Below are positions 25,233 through 34,380 of a DNA stretch of 64,000 bases, piece after piece. Made by a program: the position numbers and the translations under genes. Within the stretch, counting starts at the first letter, position 1, and each line of letters begins with the position of its first letter. The stretch is from Amycolatopsis nigrescens CSC17Ta-90 (GTDB lineage: Bacteria > Actinomycetota > Actinomycetes > Mycobacteriales > Pseudonocardiaceae). The notes beneath the pieces were generated by a model. It searched no databases and was not told the origin of the DNA. It worked only from the letters and a program-made list of their open reading frames with translations. Location of the stretch: NCBI RefSeq assembly GCF_000384315.1, contig NZ_ARVW01000001.1, positions 503,745 to 567,744 on the forward strand. Reading direction: 5' to 3'.

Positions 25233-26039
25233 ATGAGCACACCGGGGGAGTTCGCCGGAGAGGTCGCGGAAAACTACGCCAGATACCGCCGGGGCTACCG
25301 CGCCGACGTGATCGGTCACCTCGCCGCCGAGTTCGGCCTCGGTGCCGGGGCAAGGGTTCTCGACCTCGGCTGCGGCCCCGGCCAGCTCGCGCTCCCGCTG
25401 GCCGCCGTGGCCGGCTCGGTGCTCGGCATGGATCCGTCCGCCGACATGCTCGCGCTGGGCCTGGCCGCCGGGCGTCGCACCGGCACCTCGAACATCAGCT
25501 GGGTGCTCGGCGCCGACCGGGACGTGCCGACCTTGGAACCCTTACTGGGCAGGGAAAGCGTCGACCTGGTGACGATCGGTACCGCAGCGCACTGGATGGA
25601 CACCGACGTGCTCTTCCGCAACCTCGTCCCGCTGCTCCGGCCCGGCGGCGGGATCGCGGTGATCGCGAACAGCATCCCGGTGTGGAACCAGCGCAGCCGA
25701 TGGGCGCTCGCGCTGCGGGAACTCGCCGCGAAATGGTTCGGCGTACGGGACTTCCCCAGCTGCGGTACCAGCGAAGCGGAACGCGAACGGTACCGGGACG
25801 AGCTGGCCGCCGCGGGTCTGTCCGTTTCCGGAGAGCAACTGTTCGACTACACCGAGCAGCTCGACATCGAGCAGGTGATCGGGTCCTTCTACTCGGCCGC
25901 TCCGCTGGACCGGCTGAACAGTGATCAGCGTCCGAGCTTCGACGGGGAGATCAAGAACGCCTTACTGGCGGCCGAGCCCGCCGGGCTGTTCACCGAATTC
26001 GTGCCGGTGCGCGTGCTGACCGGCCGCCGCGTTCTGTGA
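25233..26039 (+). CDS. Class I SAM-dependent methyltransferase
   Basis: 268 residues from the ATG at 25233. SAM motif I is VLDLGCGPGQLALPLA, motif II the Asp in SVLGMDPSADML, and motif IV DLVTIGTAAHWM. The opening FAGEVAENYARYRRGYRADV is typical of the UbiE/Methyltransf_11 group. The HW after motif IV is common in small-molecule methyltransferases. The substrate is unknown. Confidence 0.9.
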   Translation: MSTPGEFAGEVAENYARYRRGYRADVIGHLAAEFGLGAGARVLDLGCGPGQLALPLAAVAGSVLGMDPSADMLALGLAAGRRTGTSNISWVLGADRDVPTLEPLLGRESVDLVTIGTAAHWMDTDVLFRNLVPLLRPGGGIAVIANSIPVWNQRSRWALALRELAAKWFGVRDFPSCGTSEAERERYRDELAAAGLSVSGEQLFDYTEQLDIEQVIGSFYSAAPLDRLNSDQRPSFDGEIKNALLAAEPAGLFTEFVPVRVLTGRRVL

Positions 26040-26275
26040 GCCGAACCACCGGTCAGGCGTGATTCAAGCCACCGGATCCGTCCGACACCGAGCGTTCCGG
26101 CGTGCACGTCGAGCAGGGAATCGTTGCCGGCAAAAGGTTCATCCGCTGTAGCCCGGATCACCACGGCCGGAAATCCGGGGTTCGCTTTCGCCGCGGGTGG
26201 TGTGTTTACCGTTTCGTGATCGGCGAGTGCACCGCCGGAAAACCCCGACTCCCCAAATCCCCCTGGAGGACACTC

Positions 26276-27046
26276 GTGCCCTCGACCACGCGTACCCGCA
26301 CCGAGAAAATGCGCCGGCTCACCGCGGCCGGCCTCGCCTGCGCCACCGGTGCCGGCGCCTTTCTCGGCCTGTCCGGCACCGCATCGGCGGTGGTCCCCAC
26401 CGAACAGACCCTGGATGCCGCGCCTTCGCCGGTCACCACCGGCAGCAGCCTGACCTTCACCGGCAAGCTCACCCGCGGCGGTGACCGCCCGGTCGCCGGC
26501 GAGCAGGTCGACCTCGAATCCCGTGCCGCGGCCGACCAGCCGTGGACCGTCGCCGCCGCCGGCACCACGAACGACGACGGAGTGGCGTCGATTCCGGCCA
26601 CCGTCTCCAGCAGTTCGGACTGGCGGATCAACTACCACGGCGACCGGATCAACGACCCGTCGATCTCGCCGGTGGTCAACGTGCAGGCCGAACAGCCCGT
26701 CGGCCAGCAGATCGTGGACGCGGCCGCGTCGCAGGCCGGCAAGCCGTACTCCTACGGCGCCACCGGCCCGGACAGCTTCGACTGCTCCGGGCTGACCCAG
26801 TTCGCCCACCGCCAGGCCGGAATCGAACTCCCCCGGACCTCCCGCGACCAGCGGGCCGCGCTGGGCGACGTGGCGAAGTCCGATATGCGGCCGGGCGACC
26901 TCGTCTTCTTCGCCAACGGCGGCAGCGTTTACCACGTCGGCATCTTCGCCGGGGACAACAAGATGTGGGCCGCTCCCGAATCCGGTGACGTGGTGAAGCT
27001 GCAGGACATCTGGACCGACTCGTACACGGTCGGTCGCGCCTGGTGA
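26276..27046 (+). CDS. Secreted NlpC/P60 peptidase
   Basis: 256 residues from a GTG with GGAGGA six bases upstream. A signal peptide ends near TASA|VVPTE. A beta-sandwich domain (GSSLTFTGKLTRGGDRPVAGEQVDLESRA) resembles Ig-like carrier modules, and the C-terminal NlpC/P60 domain starts about 140. Catalytic Cys lies in DSFDCSGL and His in YHVGIF. The usual third polar residue (His in MIHAP-type motifs) is replaced: KMWAAPESGD. Family members cut peptidoglycan stem peptides. No c-di-AMP (ydaO) riboswitch consensus is seen in the 236-bp leader. Confidence 0.88.
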   Translation: MPSTTRTRTEKMRRLTAAGLACATGAGAFLGLSGTASAVVPTEQTLDAAPSPVTTGSSLTFTGKLTRGGDRPVAGEQVDLESRAAADQPWTVAAAGTTNDDGVASIPATVSSSSDWRINYHGDRINDPSISPVVNVQAEQPVGQQIVDAAASQAGKPYSYGATGPDSFDCSGLTQFAHRQAGIELPRTSRDQRAALGDVAKSDMRPGDLVFFANGGSVYHVGIFAGDNKMWAAPESGDVVKLQDIWTDSYTVGRAW

Positions 27047-27135
27047 CCAGCGGCGGTGTGCCCGGTCACCCTGGGAACCGCGGGCCGGACGTCCTCGTTG
27101 TCCGGTTCAAGGAACCTCGACATCGGGAGTGACCC

Positions 27136-27921
27136 ATGGGTACCGCGATCGTGTTGATCGTGCTCCTCGCCCTGGTAGTCGCCGGCGGCCTGTACCTCGC
27201 GAGAAAACAGGCGGACGCCAAGCGGCAGCAGCTCGAAGACGCCAAGGCCGACGCCAGACGGCTGCTCGAGCGCCTCGGCGGGCAGGTGCTGAACCTGTCC
27301 GGCACCGACATCGCCTCGCAGCAGGCGATGGCGGACGCGTCCGAACGCTACAACGCGGCCGGTTCCCAGATGGAGCAGGCGCAGACCATCGAGCAGGCCC
27401 GGCTGGTGAAGGAGACCGCGATCGAAGGTCTCTACTACGTGCGGGCCGCCAGGACCGCGATGGGCATGGACCCCGGCCCGGCGCTGCCGGAGGACCCCGA
27501 GCGTGAGCGCGCGGGCAAGGTCTCCGAGCACCGCAGGGTGGAGGTCGAAGGCCAGACCTACGAGGCCTCACCGCAGCCCGGCGAGAACACTCCGCACTAC
27601 TACCCCGGTGGCCGCGTGGCCGGACGTCCGGTGCCGCAGGGCTGGTACAGCGAGCCCTGGTGGAAGCCGGCGCTGGTCGCGGGCGCCTGGGGGGTCGGCT
27701 CGATGCTGCTGTTCAGCGCTATGTTCTCCGGCATGGGTGGCATCGCGAGCGCCGGTGCCTGGGAGTCCGGCTACGACGCCGGCCAGCAGGACGCCATGGA
27801 AGCCGGCGACGGTGGCGGCGACATGGGCGGCGACCCCGGAGGCGACTTCGGCGGTGGTGACTTCGGCGGCGGAGATTTCGGCGGCGGAGGCTTCGGCGGA
27901 GGCGACTTCGGCGGCTTCTAG
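27136..27921 (+). CDS. Membrane protein (DUF1542-like) with Gly/Asp/Phe-rich tail
   Basis: 261 residues: one N-terminal membrane helix (IVLIVLLALVVAGGLYLA), a coiled coil rich in Ala/Gln/Glu (about 25-110), a second hydrophobic segment (ALVAGAWGVGSMLLFSAMF, about 185-205), and a C-terminal low-complexity tail of GGDFGG repeats. GGGAG precedes the ATG. This layout is widespread in actinomycetes and often annotated DUF1542; its function is unknown. It ends 3 bp before a 20-bp perfect hairpin. Confidence 0.75.
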   Translation: MGTAIVLIVLLALVVAGGLYLARKQADAKRQQLEDAKADARRLLERLGGQVLNLSGTDIASQQAMADASERYNAAGSQMEQAQTIEQARLVKETAIEGLYYVRAARTAMGMDPGPALPEDPERERAGKVSEHRRVEVEGQTYEASPQPGENTPHYYPGGRVAGRPVPQGWYSEPWWKPALVAGAWGVGSMLLFSAMFSGMGGIASAGAWESGYDAGQQDAMEAGDGGGDMGGDPGGDFGGGDFGGGDFGGGGFGGGDFGGF

Positions 27922-27923
27922 CG

Positions 27924-27967
27924 TCGTGAGTGAAAAGTGTTGCTGGAGCAACACTTTTCACTCACGA
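27924..27967. terminator. Perfect 20-bp hairpin between convergent genes; dispersed repeat copy 1
   Basis: Arms 27924-27943 and 27948-27967 are exact reverse complements around a TGGA loop. The outer 18 bp (TCGTGAGTGAAAAGTGTT) recur as the arm of the hairpin at 43507-43577. It sits between the DUF1542-like gene and the convergent glycosylase gene and probably terminates both. Confidence 0.85.
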
Positions 27968-27969
27968 GG

Positions 27970-28779
27970 TCACTCGGGCTGGCAAGACGGGCACCAGTAC
28001 AGGTTCCGGCCGGCCAGTTCCTTGTGCGCCACCGGGGTCCCGCACACCAGGCACGGCATCCCGGCCCGGCGGTAGACGTAGACCTCACCGCCGTGCCGGT
28101 CCTGCCGCGGCGCCCGGCCGGTGTTCTCCGGCAGGTGTTCCTCGGCCACCGTGTCGATCTGGCCGGTCCGCACGCCGATCCGCATCAGCGCCCGCAGATC
28201 CGCCCAGATCTCCTTCCACAGCACCGGATCCAGCGCCTTGCCGGGCACCATCGGGGCGACCCCGTGCCGGAACAGCACCTCGGCCCGGTAGACGTTGCCG
28301 ACCCCGGCGAGCACGGCCTGGTCCATCAGCAGTGCCGCGATCGACGTGCGCGAACCGGAGATCCGCCGCCAGGCGCGCTCCGGGTCGGCATCGCGCCGCA
28401 GCGGGTCCGGGCCGAGCCGCCCCTTGATCGCGTCCGCCTGTTCGCCGGTCAGCAGCTCGCACCGGGTCGGGCCGCGCAGGTCGGTCCAGTGCGTGGCACC
28501 GGCCAGCCGCATCCGCACCTGCCCGACCGGTTCCACCGCCGGCAGCTTCGCTTCGGCGAAAGTGCCGTACAGGCCGAGGTGCACGTGCACCGTCCCCTGT
28601 GGACCGTAGTCGTGGAAGAGGTGTTTGCCGTACGCCTCGGCGCCGAGCAGCACCTGACCGTCCAAAAGGGACGCTTCCGCGGCGAACCTGCCCTGCGGGC
28701 TGGACACCTCGACCGGCGCGCCGGCGTACCGGCGCTGGTGCAGCCGGGCGAGCCGGTGCAGCGTGTGGCCTTCCGGCAT
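27970..28779 (-). CDS. Fpg/Nei-family DNA glycosylase
   Basis: 269 residues starting MPEGHTLHRLAR: after Met removal the catalytic Pro and Glu are in place, and PEGHT favours the Nei (endonuclease VIII) branch. The H2TH region (GSRTSIAALLMDQAVLAGVGNVYRAEVLF) and a C-terminal zinc finger (CLVCG ... CPSC) are complete. It removes oxidised pyrimidines and nicks the abasic site. Its ATG overlaps the rpiB stop (TGATG), so the genes are coupled. Confidence 0.93.
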   Translation of the reverse strand: MPEGHTLHRLARLHQRRYAGAPVEVSSPQGRFAAEASLLDGQVLLGAEAYGKHLFHDYGPQGTVHVHLGLYGTFAEAKLPAVEPVGQVRMRLAGATHWTDLRGPTRCELLTGEQADAIKGRLGPDPLRRDADPERAWRRISGSRTSIAALLMDQAVLAGVGNVYRAEVLFRHGVAPMVPGKALDPVLWKEIWADLRALMRIGVRTGQIDTVAEEHLPENTGRAPRQDRHGGEVYVYRRAGMPCLVCGTPVAHKELAGRNLYWCPSCQPE

Positions 28780-29273
28780 CAGGGCAGTGGTGGCAGTGGC
28801 GGCGGGGTGCCGGTGCGCTCGTAGTCGCTCAGCTGCTCGACCCGCCGGATGTGCCGCTTCTCCGGCGACGGCGGGGTGGCCAGGAATGCCTCCACGATCT
28901 CCACCGCCTCCTCCGGGGTGTGCATCCTGGCGCCGACGCCGATCAGCTGGGCGTGGTTGTGCTCCCTGGTCAGCCTGGCGATCTCCGGGCTCCAGGCCAG
29001 CCCTGCCCTGGCGCCGGGCACCTTGTTCGCGGCGATCTGCTCGCCGTTGCCGGAGCCGCCGAGCACGATGCCGAGGCTGCCATCGTCGGCCACCACGCGG
29101 CGGGCCGTCTCGACGCAGAACGGCGGATAGTCGTCCGCCGCGTCGTACACCTCCGGACCGATATCGGTCACGTCATGGCCCTGGTCGCGCAGGTGGCTCA
29201 CCAGGTGGTTCTTCAGCTCGAAGCCGGCATGGTCGGATCCCAAATAGACACGCACGGAGCCCGAGTCTGCCAT
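28779..29273 (-). CDS. rpiB: Ribose-5-phosphate isomerase B
   Basis: 164 residues from the ATG at 29273; longer readings lack similarity. The RpiB/LacAB motifs are present: VYLGSDHAGFELK at the N-terminus, GIVLGGSGNGEQIAANKVPG for the phosphate and ring-opening site, and HNHAQLIGVGARM. The serine variant SGNG with a Cys in FCVET fits actinomycete RpiB. It interconverts ribose-5- and ribulose-5-phosphate in the pentose phosphate pathway. It overlaps the glycosylase gene by one base. Confidence 0.93.
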   Translation of the reverse strand: MADSGSVRVYLGSDHAGFELKNHLVSHLRDQGHDVTDIGPEVYDAADDYPPFCVETARRVVADDGSLGIVLGGSGNGEQIAANKVPGARAGLAWSPEIARLTREHNHAQLIGVGARMHTPEEAVEIVEAFLATPPSPEKRHIRRVEQLSDYERTGTPPPLPPLP

Positions 29274-29302
29274 CCCCACCGGGGCGCGGCATGCTTCGGG
29301 GT

Positions 29303-30061
29303 ATGGGGATCTTCGCGCAGACGGGTCACGACATCCGGCTCGAATGGGGCACCGACGGCATCGAGGCACTCGGCCGGGAGTGCGCGGTGCTGATCGTGGT
29401 GGACGTGCTTTCCTTCAGCACCACCGTGGATCTCGTCCTGGGCAGGGGCGGGCGGGTGCTCCCGCTGTGCTGGCGCGACGAGCGCGCGGCGACCGCCGCG
29501 CAGGCCGCGGGCGCGGTGCTGGCCGGCGAGCGCGAGTGGACGCTGCGGCCGTCCTCGGTCACCGCCATCCCGGCCGGCACGTTCCTCGGCCTGCCCTCCC
29601 CCAACGGCGCCACCCTCTGCGTGACCGCGGCCAGGACCGGGGCGCAGGTGCTGGCGGGCTGCCTCCGGAACGCGGCGGCGGTCGCCGCGGCCGCGGTGGC
29701 GCTGGCCGACGGCGGCCCGATCGGGGTGCTGCCCGGCGGGGAGCGCTGGGGCGTGTCGATACCCGGTGACGGGACCGGCAGCGGCGCACTGCGGCCCTGT
29801 GTGGAGGATCAGCTCGGCGCCGGGGCCATCATCGACGCGCTGCTGCTGGCCGGCGCCGGCCGCCCGTCGGTGGAGGCCGCGCTGGCCGTGGACGCCTACC
29901 GCGCCACCGGCAGCTACCTCGGGGCCGCGGTCGCCGACTCGGTGTCCGGCCGGGAACTGATCGAGAACGGCCATCCCCGCGACGTGGAACTCGCGCTCGC
30001 GGTCAATTCCTCGGCCACCGTGCCACGCTTGGTGGACGGCGTACTGGAGGCACTGGCATGA
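29303..30061 (+). CDS. 2-phosphosulfolactate phosphatase (ComB)-family protein
   Basis: 252 residues from the ATG at 29303. Family landmarks are IRLEWGTDGIEAL, VVDVLSFSTTVDLVLGRGG (metal site DVLSFST), LPSPNGATLC and LPGGERW with a late EDQLGAGAIIDAL. ComB hydrolyses 2-phosphosulfolactate in archaeal coenzyme M synthesis; in actinomycetes the true substrate is unknown. The stop overlaps the start of the MBL gene by 4 bp (ATGA). Confidence 0.85.
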   Translation: MGIFAQTGHDIRLEWGTDGIEALGRECAVLIVVDVLSFSTTVDLVLGRGGRVLPLCWRDERAATAAQAAGAVLAGEREWTLRPSSVTAIPAGTFLGLPSPNGATLCVTAARTGAQVLAGCLRNAAAVAAAAVALADGGPIGVLPGGERWGVSIPGDGTGSGALRPCVEDQLGAGAIIDALLLAGAGRPSVEAALAVDAYRATGSYLGAAVADSVSGRELIENGHPRDVELALAVNSSATVPRLVDGVLEALA

Positions 30062-30900
30062 CGGACGGGAACTGGGTCGAAGTCGGCGACGGCGTGCTGG
30101 CCCGCCGCTACGCCGAGCTGGACCTGACGGTCGGGCTGGTGCTCGGCGACGGGCAGTGCCTGGTGATCGACACCCGTGGTGACGCGGTGCAGGGCGCCGA
30201 GCTGGCCGCGGCGGTCCGCCAGATCACCCCGGACCCGTGCACGGTCGCGATCACCCACGCGCACTTCGACCACGCCTACGGCACGGTGGCCTTCAAGAGC
30301 GAAACCTTCGACGGCACCGCGGTCTGGGCGCACTACGGCTGCCACACAGACCTGGCCGAGGACGGCGCGGACAGCCTGCTGAAGTGGGAACAGCGCTACC
30401 GGCGAGAGGGCCGGGCCGACGTGGCCGACGCGCTGGCCGCGACCGAGCTCGTCCTGCCGGGGCACCTCGTCCGCGACGAAACCCGGCTTTCGATCGGTGG
30501 CCGCGAGGTCGTGCTGGCCCATTTCGGCCCGGCGCACACCGAACACGACCTGGTCGTGCAGGTACCGGACGCGGCCGTGGTGTTCGCCGGTGACCTGGTC
30601 GAGAACGGCACTGGCGGCGAGTTCACCGCGGAGTCCTTCGGCTCGGACTCCACGCTGTCGGGCTGGCCCGCGGCGCTGGAGGCGATCCTGGCGCTGCGGC
30701 CGCGGATCGTGGTGCCAGGGCACGGCGACCCGGTGGGCCCCGAGTTCGTCGAGGCCAGGCTGGGCACCGTGCGCACGCTCGCCGGGCTGGAAGCCGCGGT
30801 CGAAGCGGGCGAGCTCACCGTCGAAGCGGCGCTCGCCCGCTCCCCCTTGCCCGAGCAGATCACCCGTGCCGCGCTGGCCGGGGTTTCGCCGGTCAGGTGA
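30058..30900 (+). CDS. MBL-fold metallo-hydrolase
   Basis: 280 residues with the zinc motif [10 protein letters not shown], a further His in [10 protein letters not shown], Asp in [10 protein letters not shown] and a final [10 protein letters not shown]. This is the metallo-beta-lactamase superfamily, most like cyclase/glyoxalase-type hydrolases. It overlaps the ComB-like gene by 4 bp, so one transcript is expected. Its 3' end overlaps the convergent Rv2466c-like gene by 8 bp. Confidence 0.9.
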   Translation: MTDGNWVEVGDGVLARRYAELDLTVGLVLGDGQCLVIDTRGDAVQGAELAAAVRQITPDPCTVAITHAHFDHAYGTVAFKSETFDGTAVWAHYGCHTDLAEDGADSLLKWEQRYRREGRADVADALAATELVLPGHLVRDETRLSIGGREVVLAHFGPAHTEHDLVVQVPDAAVVFAGDLVENGTGGEFTAESFGSDSTLSGWPAALEAILALRPRIVVPGHGDPVGPEFVEARLGTVRTLAGLEAAVEAGELTVEAALARSPLPEQITRAALAGVSPVR

Positions 30901-31519
30901 AGTTCAGCTCGCCGGTGCGCGTGCGCTTCAGCTCGAAGAAGTCCGGGTAGCTCGCCAGCGCCCGCGCGCCATCGAACACCTTCAGCGCGTCTTCGCCTCG
31001 CGGGATCGAGCTGAGCACCGGACCGAAGAACGCGACCCCGTCGATGTGCAGGGTCGGCGTGCCCACGTCCATCCCGACCGGGTCCATGCCCTCGTGGTGG
31101 CTCTTCTTCAGCGCCTCGTCGTACTCGGTGGAGTTGGCCGCGTCGGCCAGCTCCGCGGGGGCACCGATCTCGGCCAGCACCTCCTTGATCACCTCGTCCA
31201 TGTCGCGTTTGCCCTCGTTGTGCCACTTGGTGCCGAAGGCGGTGTAGAAGTCCCGAAGGATCTCTTCGCCCTGTTTCTGGGCGACCGCGGTGGCGATCCG
31301 CACCGGGCCCCAACCCCGCTCCAGCAGCGCCTTGTACTCCTCGGACAGCTCTTCGCGGCCGGTGTTCAGCACGGACAGGCTCATCACCCGGAAACGCAGG
31401 TCCAGCTCGCGGTGCTGCTCGACTTCGAGAATCCACCGCGAGGTGATCCAGGCGAAGGGGCAGATCGGGTCGAAGTAGAAATCCACCCTGGTCTTGTCGC
31501 TGGTCTGGCTGTCGGTCAT
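30893..31519 (-). CDS. DsbA-family protein, Rv2466c (mycothiol-dependent nitroreductase)-like, CPFA active site
   Basis: 208 residues from the ATG at 31519 (GGGAG upstream). It closely follows the mycobacterial Rv2466c pattern: [28 protein letters not shown], the [11 protein letters not shown] segment, [20 protein letters not shown] and [14 protein letters not shown]. Rv2466c has a CPWC redox site; here it is C20-P-F-A23, so the second cysteine is missing. The enzyme may work by a monothiol (mycothiol-only) route or have changed function. The rest of the fold appears intact. Confidence 0.85.
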   Translation of the reverse strand: MTDSQTSDKTRVDFYFDPICPFAWITSRWILEVEQHRELDLRFRVMSLSVLNTGREELSEEYKALLERGWGPVRIATAVAQKQGEEILRDFYTAFGTKWHNEGKRDMDEVIKEVLAEIGAPAELADAANSTEYDEALKKSHHEGMDPVGMDVGTPTLHIDGVAFFGPVLSSIPRGEDALKVFDGARALASYPDFFELKRTRTGELNFT

Positions 31520-31683
31520 CGAAACTCCCTGGTCACTGGTGTGGGCGGCGGTCAACGAGGTGCCCCCGAAACGGGCCAACATCGCGGGCCGGTGGCTTGT
31601 TCCCCCGCACCGCGCCATGCCTACTCATGATTGGATGCCAGGAGCAGACGAAATGACAACCGCTAGCGCTAGCCGAGGTGCCT

Positions 31684-34248
31684 GTGCCCGCCCCAAACCT
31701 GACCCGTGACCAAGCCAAGCAGCGCGCCGAGCTGCTGACCGTCGAGTCCTACGACATCGCAGTCGATCTGACCGACGGCAACGGCGGTCCCGGTGACAAG
31801 CTCTTCGACTCGAAGACCACGATCCGGTTCGCCTCCGCGCGAGCCGGTGCCCGGTCCTGGGTCGACATCGTGGCCGCCGAGATCGTCTCGGCCACGCTCA
31901 ACGGCACCGAGCTGGACGTGTCCGGCTACATCGAGGACGACGGCATCGAGCTGCCGGACCTGGCCGAGCAGAACGAGCTGGTGGTGTCCGCGCGCTGCCG
32001 GTACATGAACACCGGCGAGGGCCTGCACCGGTTCGTGGACCCGGTCGACGACGCGGTCTACCTGTACACCCAGTTCGAGACCGCGGACGCCAAACGCCTG
32101 TTCGCCTGCTTCGACCAGCCCGACCTGAAGTCGGTCTACCGACTCACCGTCACCGCGCCGCAGGACTGGAAGATCGTCTCCAACGCGCAGGTCTCCACGA
32201 CCGAGAAGACCCAGGAAGGCGCGCTGAAGACCGTTTTCGCGGTCTCCGAGAAGATCTCCACCTACCTCGTCGCGCTGATCGCCGGCCCGTACGCGGAATG
32301 GCACGACAAGTACACCGACGAGCACCGGACCATCCCGCTGGGCATCTACTGCCGCGCGTCGCTGGCCGAGCACATGGACGCGGAGAACCTCTTCACCGAG
32401 ACGAAGCAGGGGTTCGGCTTCTACCACCGGACCTTCGGCACTCCGTACCCCTTCAGCAAGTACGACCAGCTGTTCGTGCCCGAGTTCAACGCGGGCGCGA
32501 TGGAGAACGCCGGCGCGGTGACCTTCCTGGAGGACTACGTCTTCCGCAGCCGGGTCACCCGCTACTCCTACGAGCGGCGGGCGGAGACCCTGCTGCACGA
32601 GATGGCGCACATGTGGTTCGGCGACCTGGTCACCATGCGCTGGTGGGACGACCTGTGGCTGAACGAGTCGTTCGCGACCTGGGCCAGCGTGCTGGCCATG
32701 GTCGAGGCCACCGAGTACGCGGAGGCGTGGACCAGCTTCGCGAACATCGAGAAGTCCTGGGCCTACCGCCAGGACCAGCTGCCGTCCACGCACCCGATCG
32801 CCGCGGACATCGTGGACCTGCAGGCGGTGGAGGTGAACTTCGACGGGATCACCTACGCCAAGGGCGCCAGCGTGCTCAAGCAGCTGGTCGCCTACGTCGG
32901 GGTGGACAACTTCCTGGCCGGACTGCGGCTGTACTTCGGCAGGCACGCCTGGGGCAACGCGACCCTGTCCGACCTGCTCGGCGCGCTGGAGGAGGCATCC
33001 GGGCGCGACCTGTCCTGGTGGAGCGCGCAGTGGCTGCAGACCACCGGGCTCAACTCGCTGCGGCCGCGGTTCGAGCTGGACGGCGATGGCCGGTTCGGCT
33101 CGTTCGAGGTGGTGCAGACCGGCGCCAAGCCGGGTGCCGGTGAGCTGCGCACGCACCGGGTCGCGGTGGGCGTCTACGATGACGACAGCGACGGCAGGCT
33201 GGTCCGGGTCAAGCGGGTCGAGCTGGACGTGGACGGCGAGCGCACCGAGGTGCCCGAACTGGTCGGCGAAGCGGCGGGCAAGCTGGTGCTGGTCAACGAC
33301 GACGACCTGACCTACTGCACCATGCGGCTGGACACCGGCTCGCTGACCACCCTGGTGGACCGGATCGCGGACATCACCGAACCGCTGCCCCGCACGCTGT
33401 GCTGGTCGGCCGCGTGGGAGATGACCCGTGAGGCCGAGCTGAAGGCCCGTGACTTCGTGGCCATCATCTCGCACGGGATCCAGGCGGAGACCGAGGTGGG
33501 CGTGGTGCAGCGGCTGCTGCTGCAGGCGCAGACCGCGCTGAACTCCTACGCCGAGCGCGCCTGGGCGACCCAGCACGGCTGGCCCGCCTTCTCCGCCAGG
33601 CTGCTGGAACTGGCCAAGGCCGCGGAGCCAGGTTCGGACCACCAGTTGGCGTTCGTGAACTCGCTGGCCGGCTCGGTGCTGGATGACGAGACGGTCGGCG
33701 TGCTGGCCGGCTGGCTGGACGGGTCGGCATCGCTGGACGGGCTCACCGTGGACGCCGACCTGCGCTGGCGGCTGCTCAAGGCGCTAGTGGCCCACGGTCG
33801 CGCGGAGCTCGCCGAGATCGAGGCCGAGCAGGCCGGGGACGACACCGCGGCCGGCCGCCGGCACGCGGAGCACGCGCGGGCGCTGCGCCCGACACCGGAG
33901 GCCAAGGCGGACGCCTGGCGCCGGGCGGTGCACGACGACGAGCTGCCGAACGCGGTGAGCAATTCGCTCATCGGCGGCTTCTCCCACCCCGGGCAGAAGG
34001 AGCTGCTCGGCGGTTACGTCAAGGAGTACTTCGACGTGATCGACGAGGTGTGGCAGCGGCGCTCCAGCGAGCGGGCCCAGCCGACCGTGGTCGGGCTGTT
34101 CCCGGCATGGGCGGTCGAGCGGTCCACGGTGGAGGCCGCGGACAACTGGCTGGCCGGGGACCACCCCGCGGCCCTGCGCCGCCTTGTCTCCGAAGGCCGC
34201 GCCGGCATCGTCCGCGCCCTCGCCGCCCGCGAGTTCGACGAGAGCTGA
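31684..34248 (+). CDS. pepN: Aminopeptidase N (M1 family)
   Basis: 854 residues from the GTG at 31684, with GAGGTG just upstream; a GTG at 31678 is equally readable. The M1 catalytic domain has the substrate motif GAMEN (271-275) and the zinc site HEMAH (305-309) with the third ligand Glu in NESFA. A C-terminal ERAP1-like helical domain fills the last 350 residues. It removes N-terminal residues from peptides in the cytosol; no signal peptide is seen. A strong hairpin follows. Confidence 0.95.
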   Translation: MPAPNLTRDQAKQRAELLTVESYDIAVDLTDGNGGPGDKLFDSKTTIRFASARAGARSWVDIVAAEIVSATLNGTELDVSGYIEDDGIELPDLAEQNELVVSARCRYMNTGEGLHRFVDPVDDAVYLYTQFETADAKRLFACFDQPDLKSVYRLTVTAPQDWKIVSNAQVSTTEKTQEGALKTVFAVSEKISTYLVALIAGPYAEWHDKYTDEHRTIPLGIYCRASLAEHMDAENLFTETKQGFGFYHRTFGTPYPFSKYDQLFVPEFNAGAMENAGAVTFLEDYVFRSRVTRYSYERRAETLLHEMAHMWFGDLVTMRWWDDLWLNESFATWASVLAMVEATEYAEAWTSFANIEKSWAYRQDQLPSTHPIAADIVDLQAVEVNFDGITYAKGASVLKQLVAYVGVDNFLAGLRLYFGRHAWGNATLSDLLGALEEASGRDLSWWSAQWLQTTGLNSLRPRFELDGDGRFGSFEVVQTGAKPGAGELRTHRVAVGVYDDDSDGRLVRVKRVELDVDGERTEVPELVGEAAGKLVLVNDDDLTYCTMRLDTGSLTTLVDRIADITEPLPRTLCWSAAWEMTREAELKARDFVAIISHGIQAETEVGVVQRLLLQAQTALNSYAERAWATQHGWPAFSARLLELAKAAEPGSDHQLAFVNSLAGSVLDDETVGVLAGWLDGSASLDGLTVDADLRWRLLKALVAHGRAELAEIEAEQAGDDTAAGRRHAEHARALRPTPEAKADAWRRAVHDDELPNAVSNSLIGGFSHPGQKELLGGYVKEYFDVIDEVWQRRSSERAQPTVVGLFPAWAVERSTVEAADNWLAGDHPAALRRLVSEGRAGIVRALAAREFDES

Positions 34249-34257
34249 CCCCAAAGT

Positions 34258-34308
34258 CCCTCAAGGCCACCTTTGTTACCTCTGAGGTAGCAAAGGTGGC
34301 CTTGAGGG
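34258..34308. terminator. 18-bp inverted repeat hairpin after pepN
   Basis: Arms CCCTCAAGGCCACCTTTG (34258-34275) and its reverse complement (34291-34308), with a further inner stem TACCTC/GAGGTA. It lies 9 bp after the pepN stop. Confidence 0.8.
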
Positions 34309-34330
34309 TCAGTCGGGCGAGCACAAGCGA

Positions 34331-34364
34331 AAGGGCGCCTCCCGTGGGTACGGGAGACGCCCTT
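34331..34364. terminator. Second hairpin between pepN and the convergent DUF5130 gene
   Basis: Arms 34331-34345 and 34350-34364 (AAGGGCGCCTCCCGT / ACGGGAGACGCCCTT) pair with one mismatch around GGGT. It is closest to the DUF5130 stop and most likely terminates that leftward transcript. Confidence 0.7.
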
Positions 34365-34380
34365 CGCTCGTCTTGCGGGG

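Noticed and set aside
26040..26275. c-di-AMP (ydaO) riboswitch before the NlpC/P60 gene
   Set aside because: Leaders of such genes often carry one, but the conserved GGGGUGAA-type blocks are not visible in this 236-bp region.
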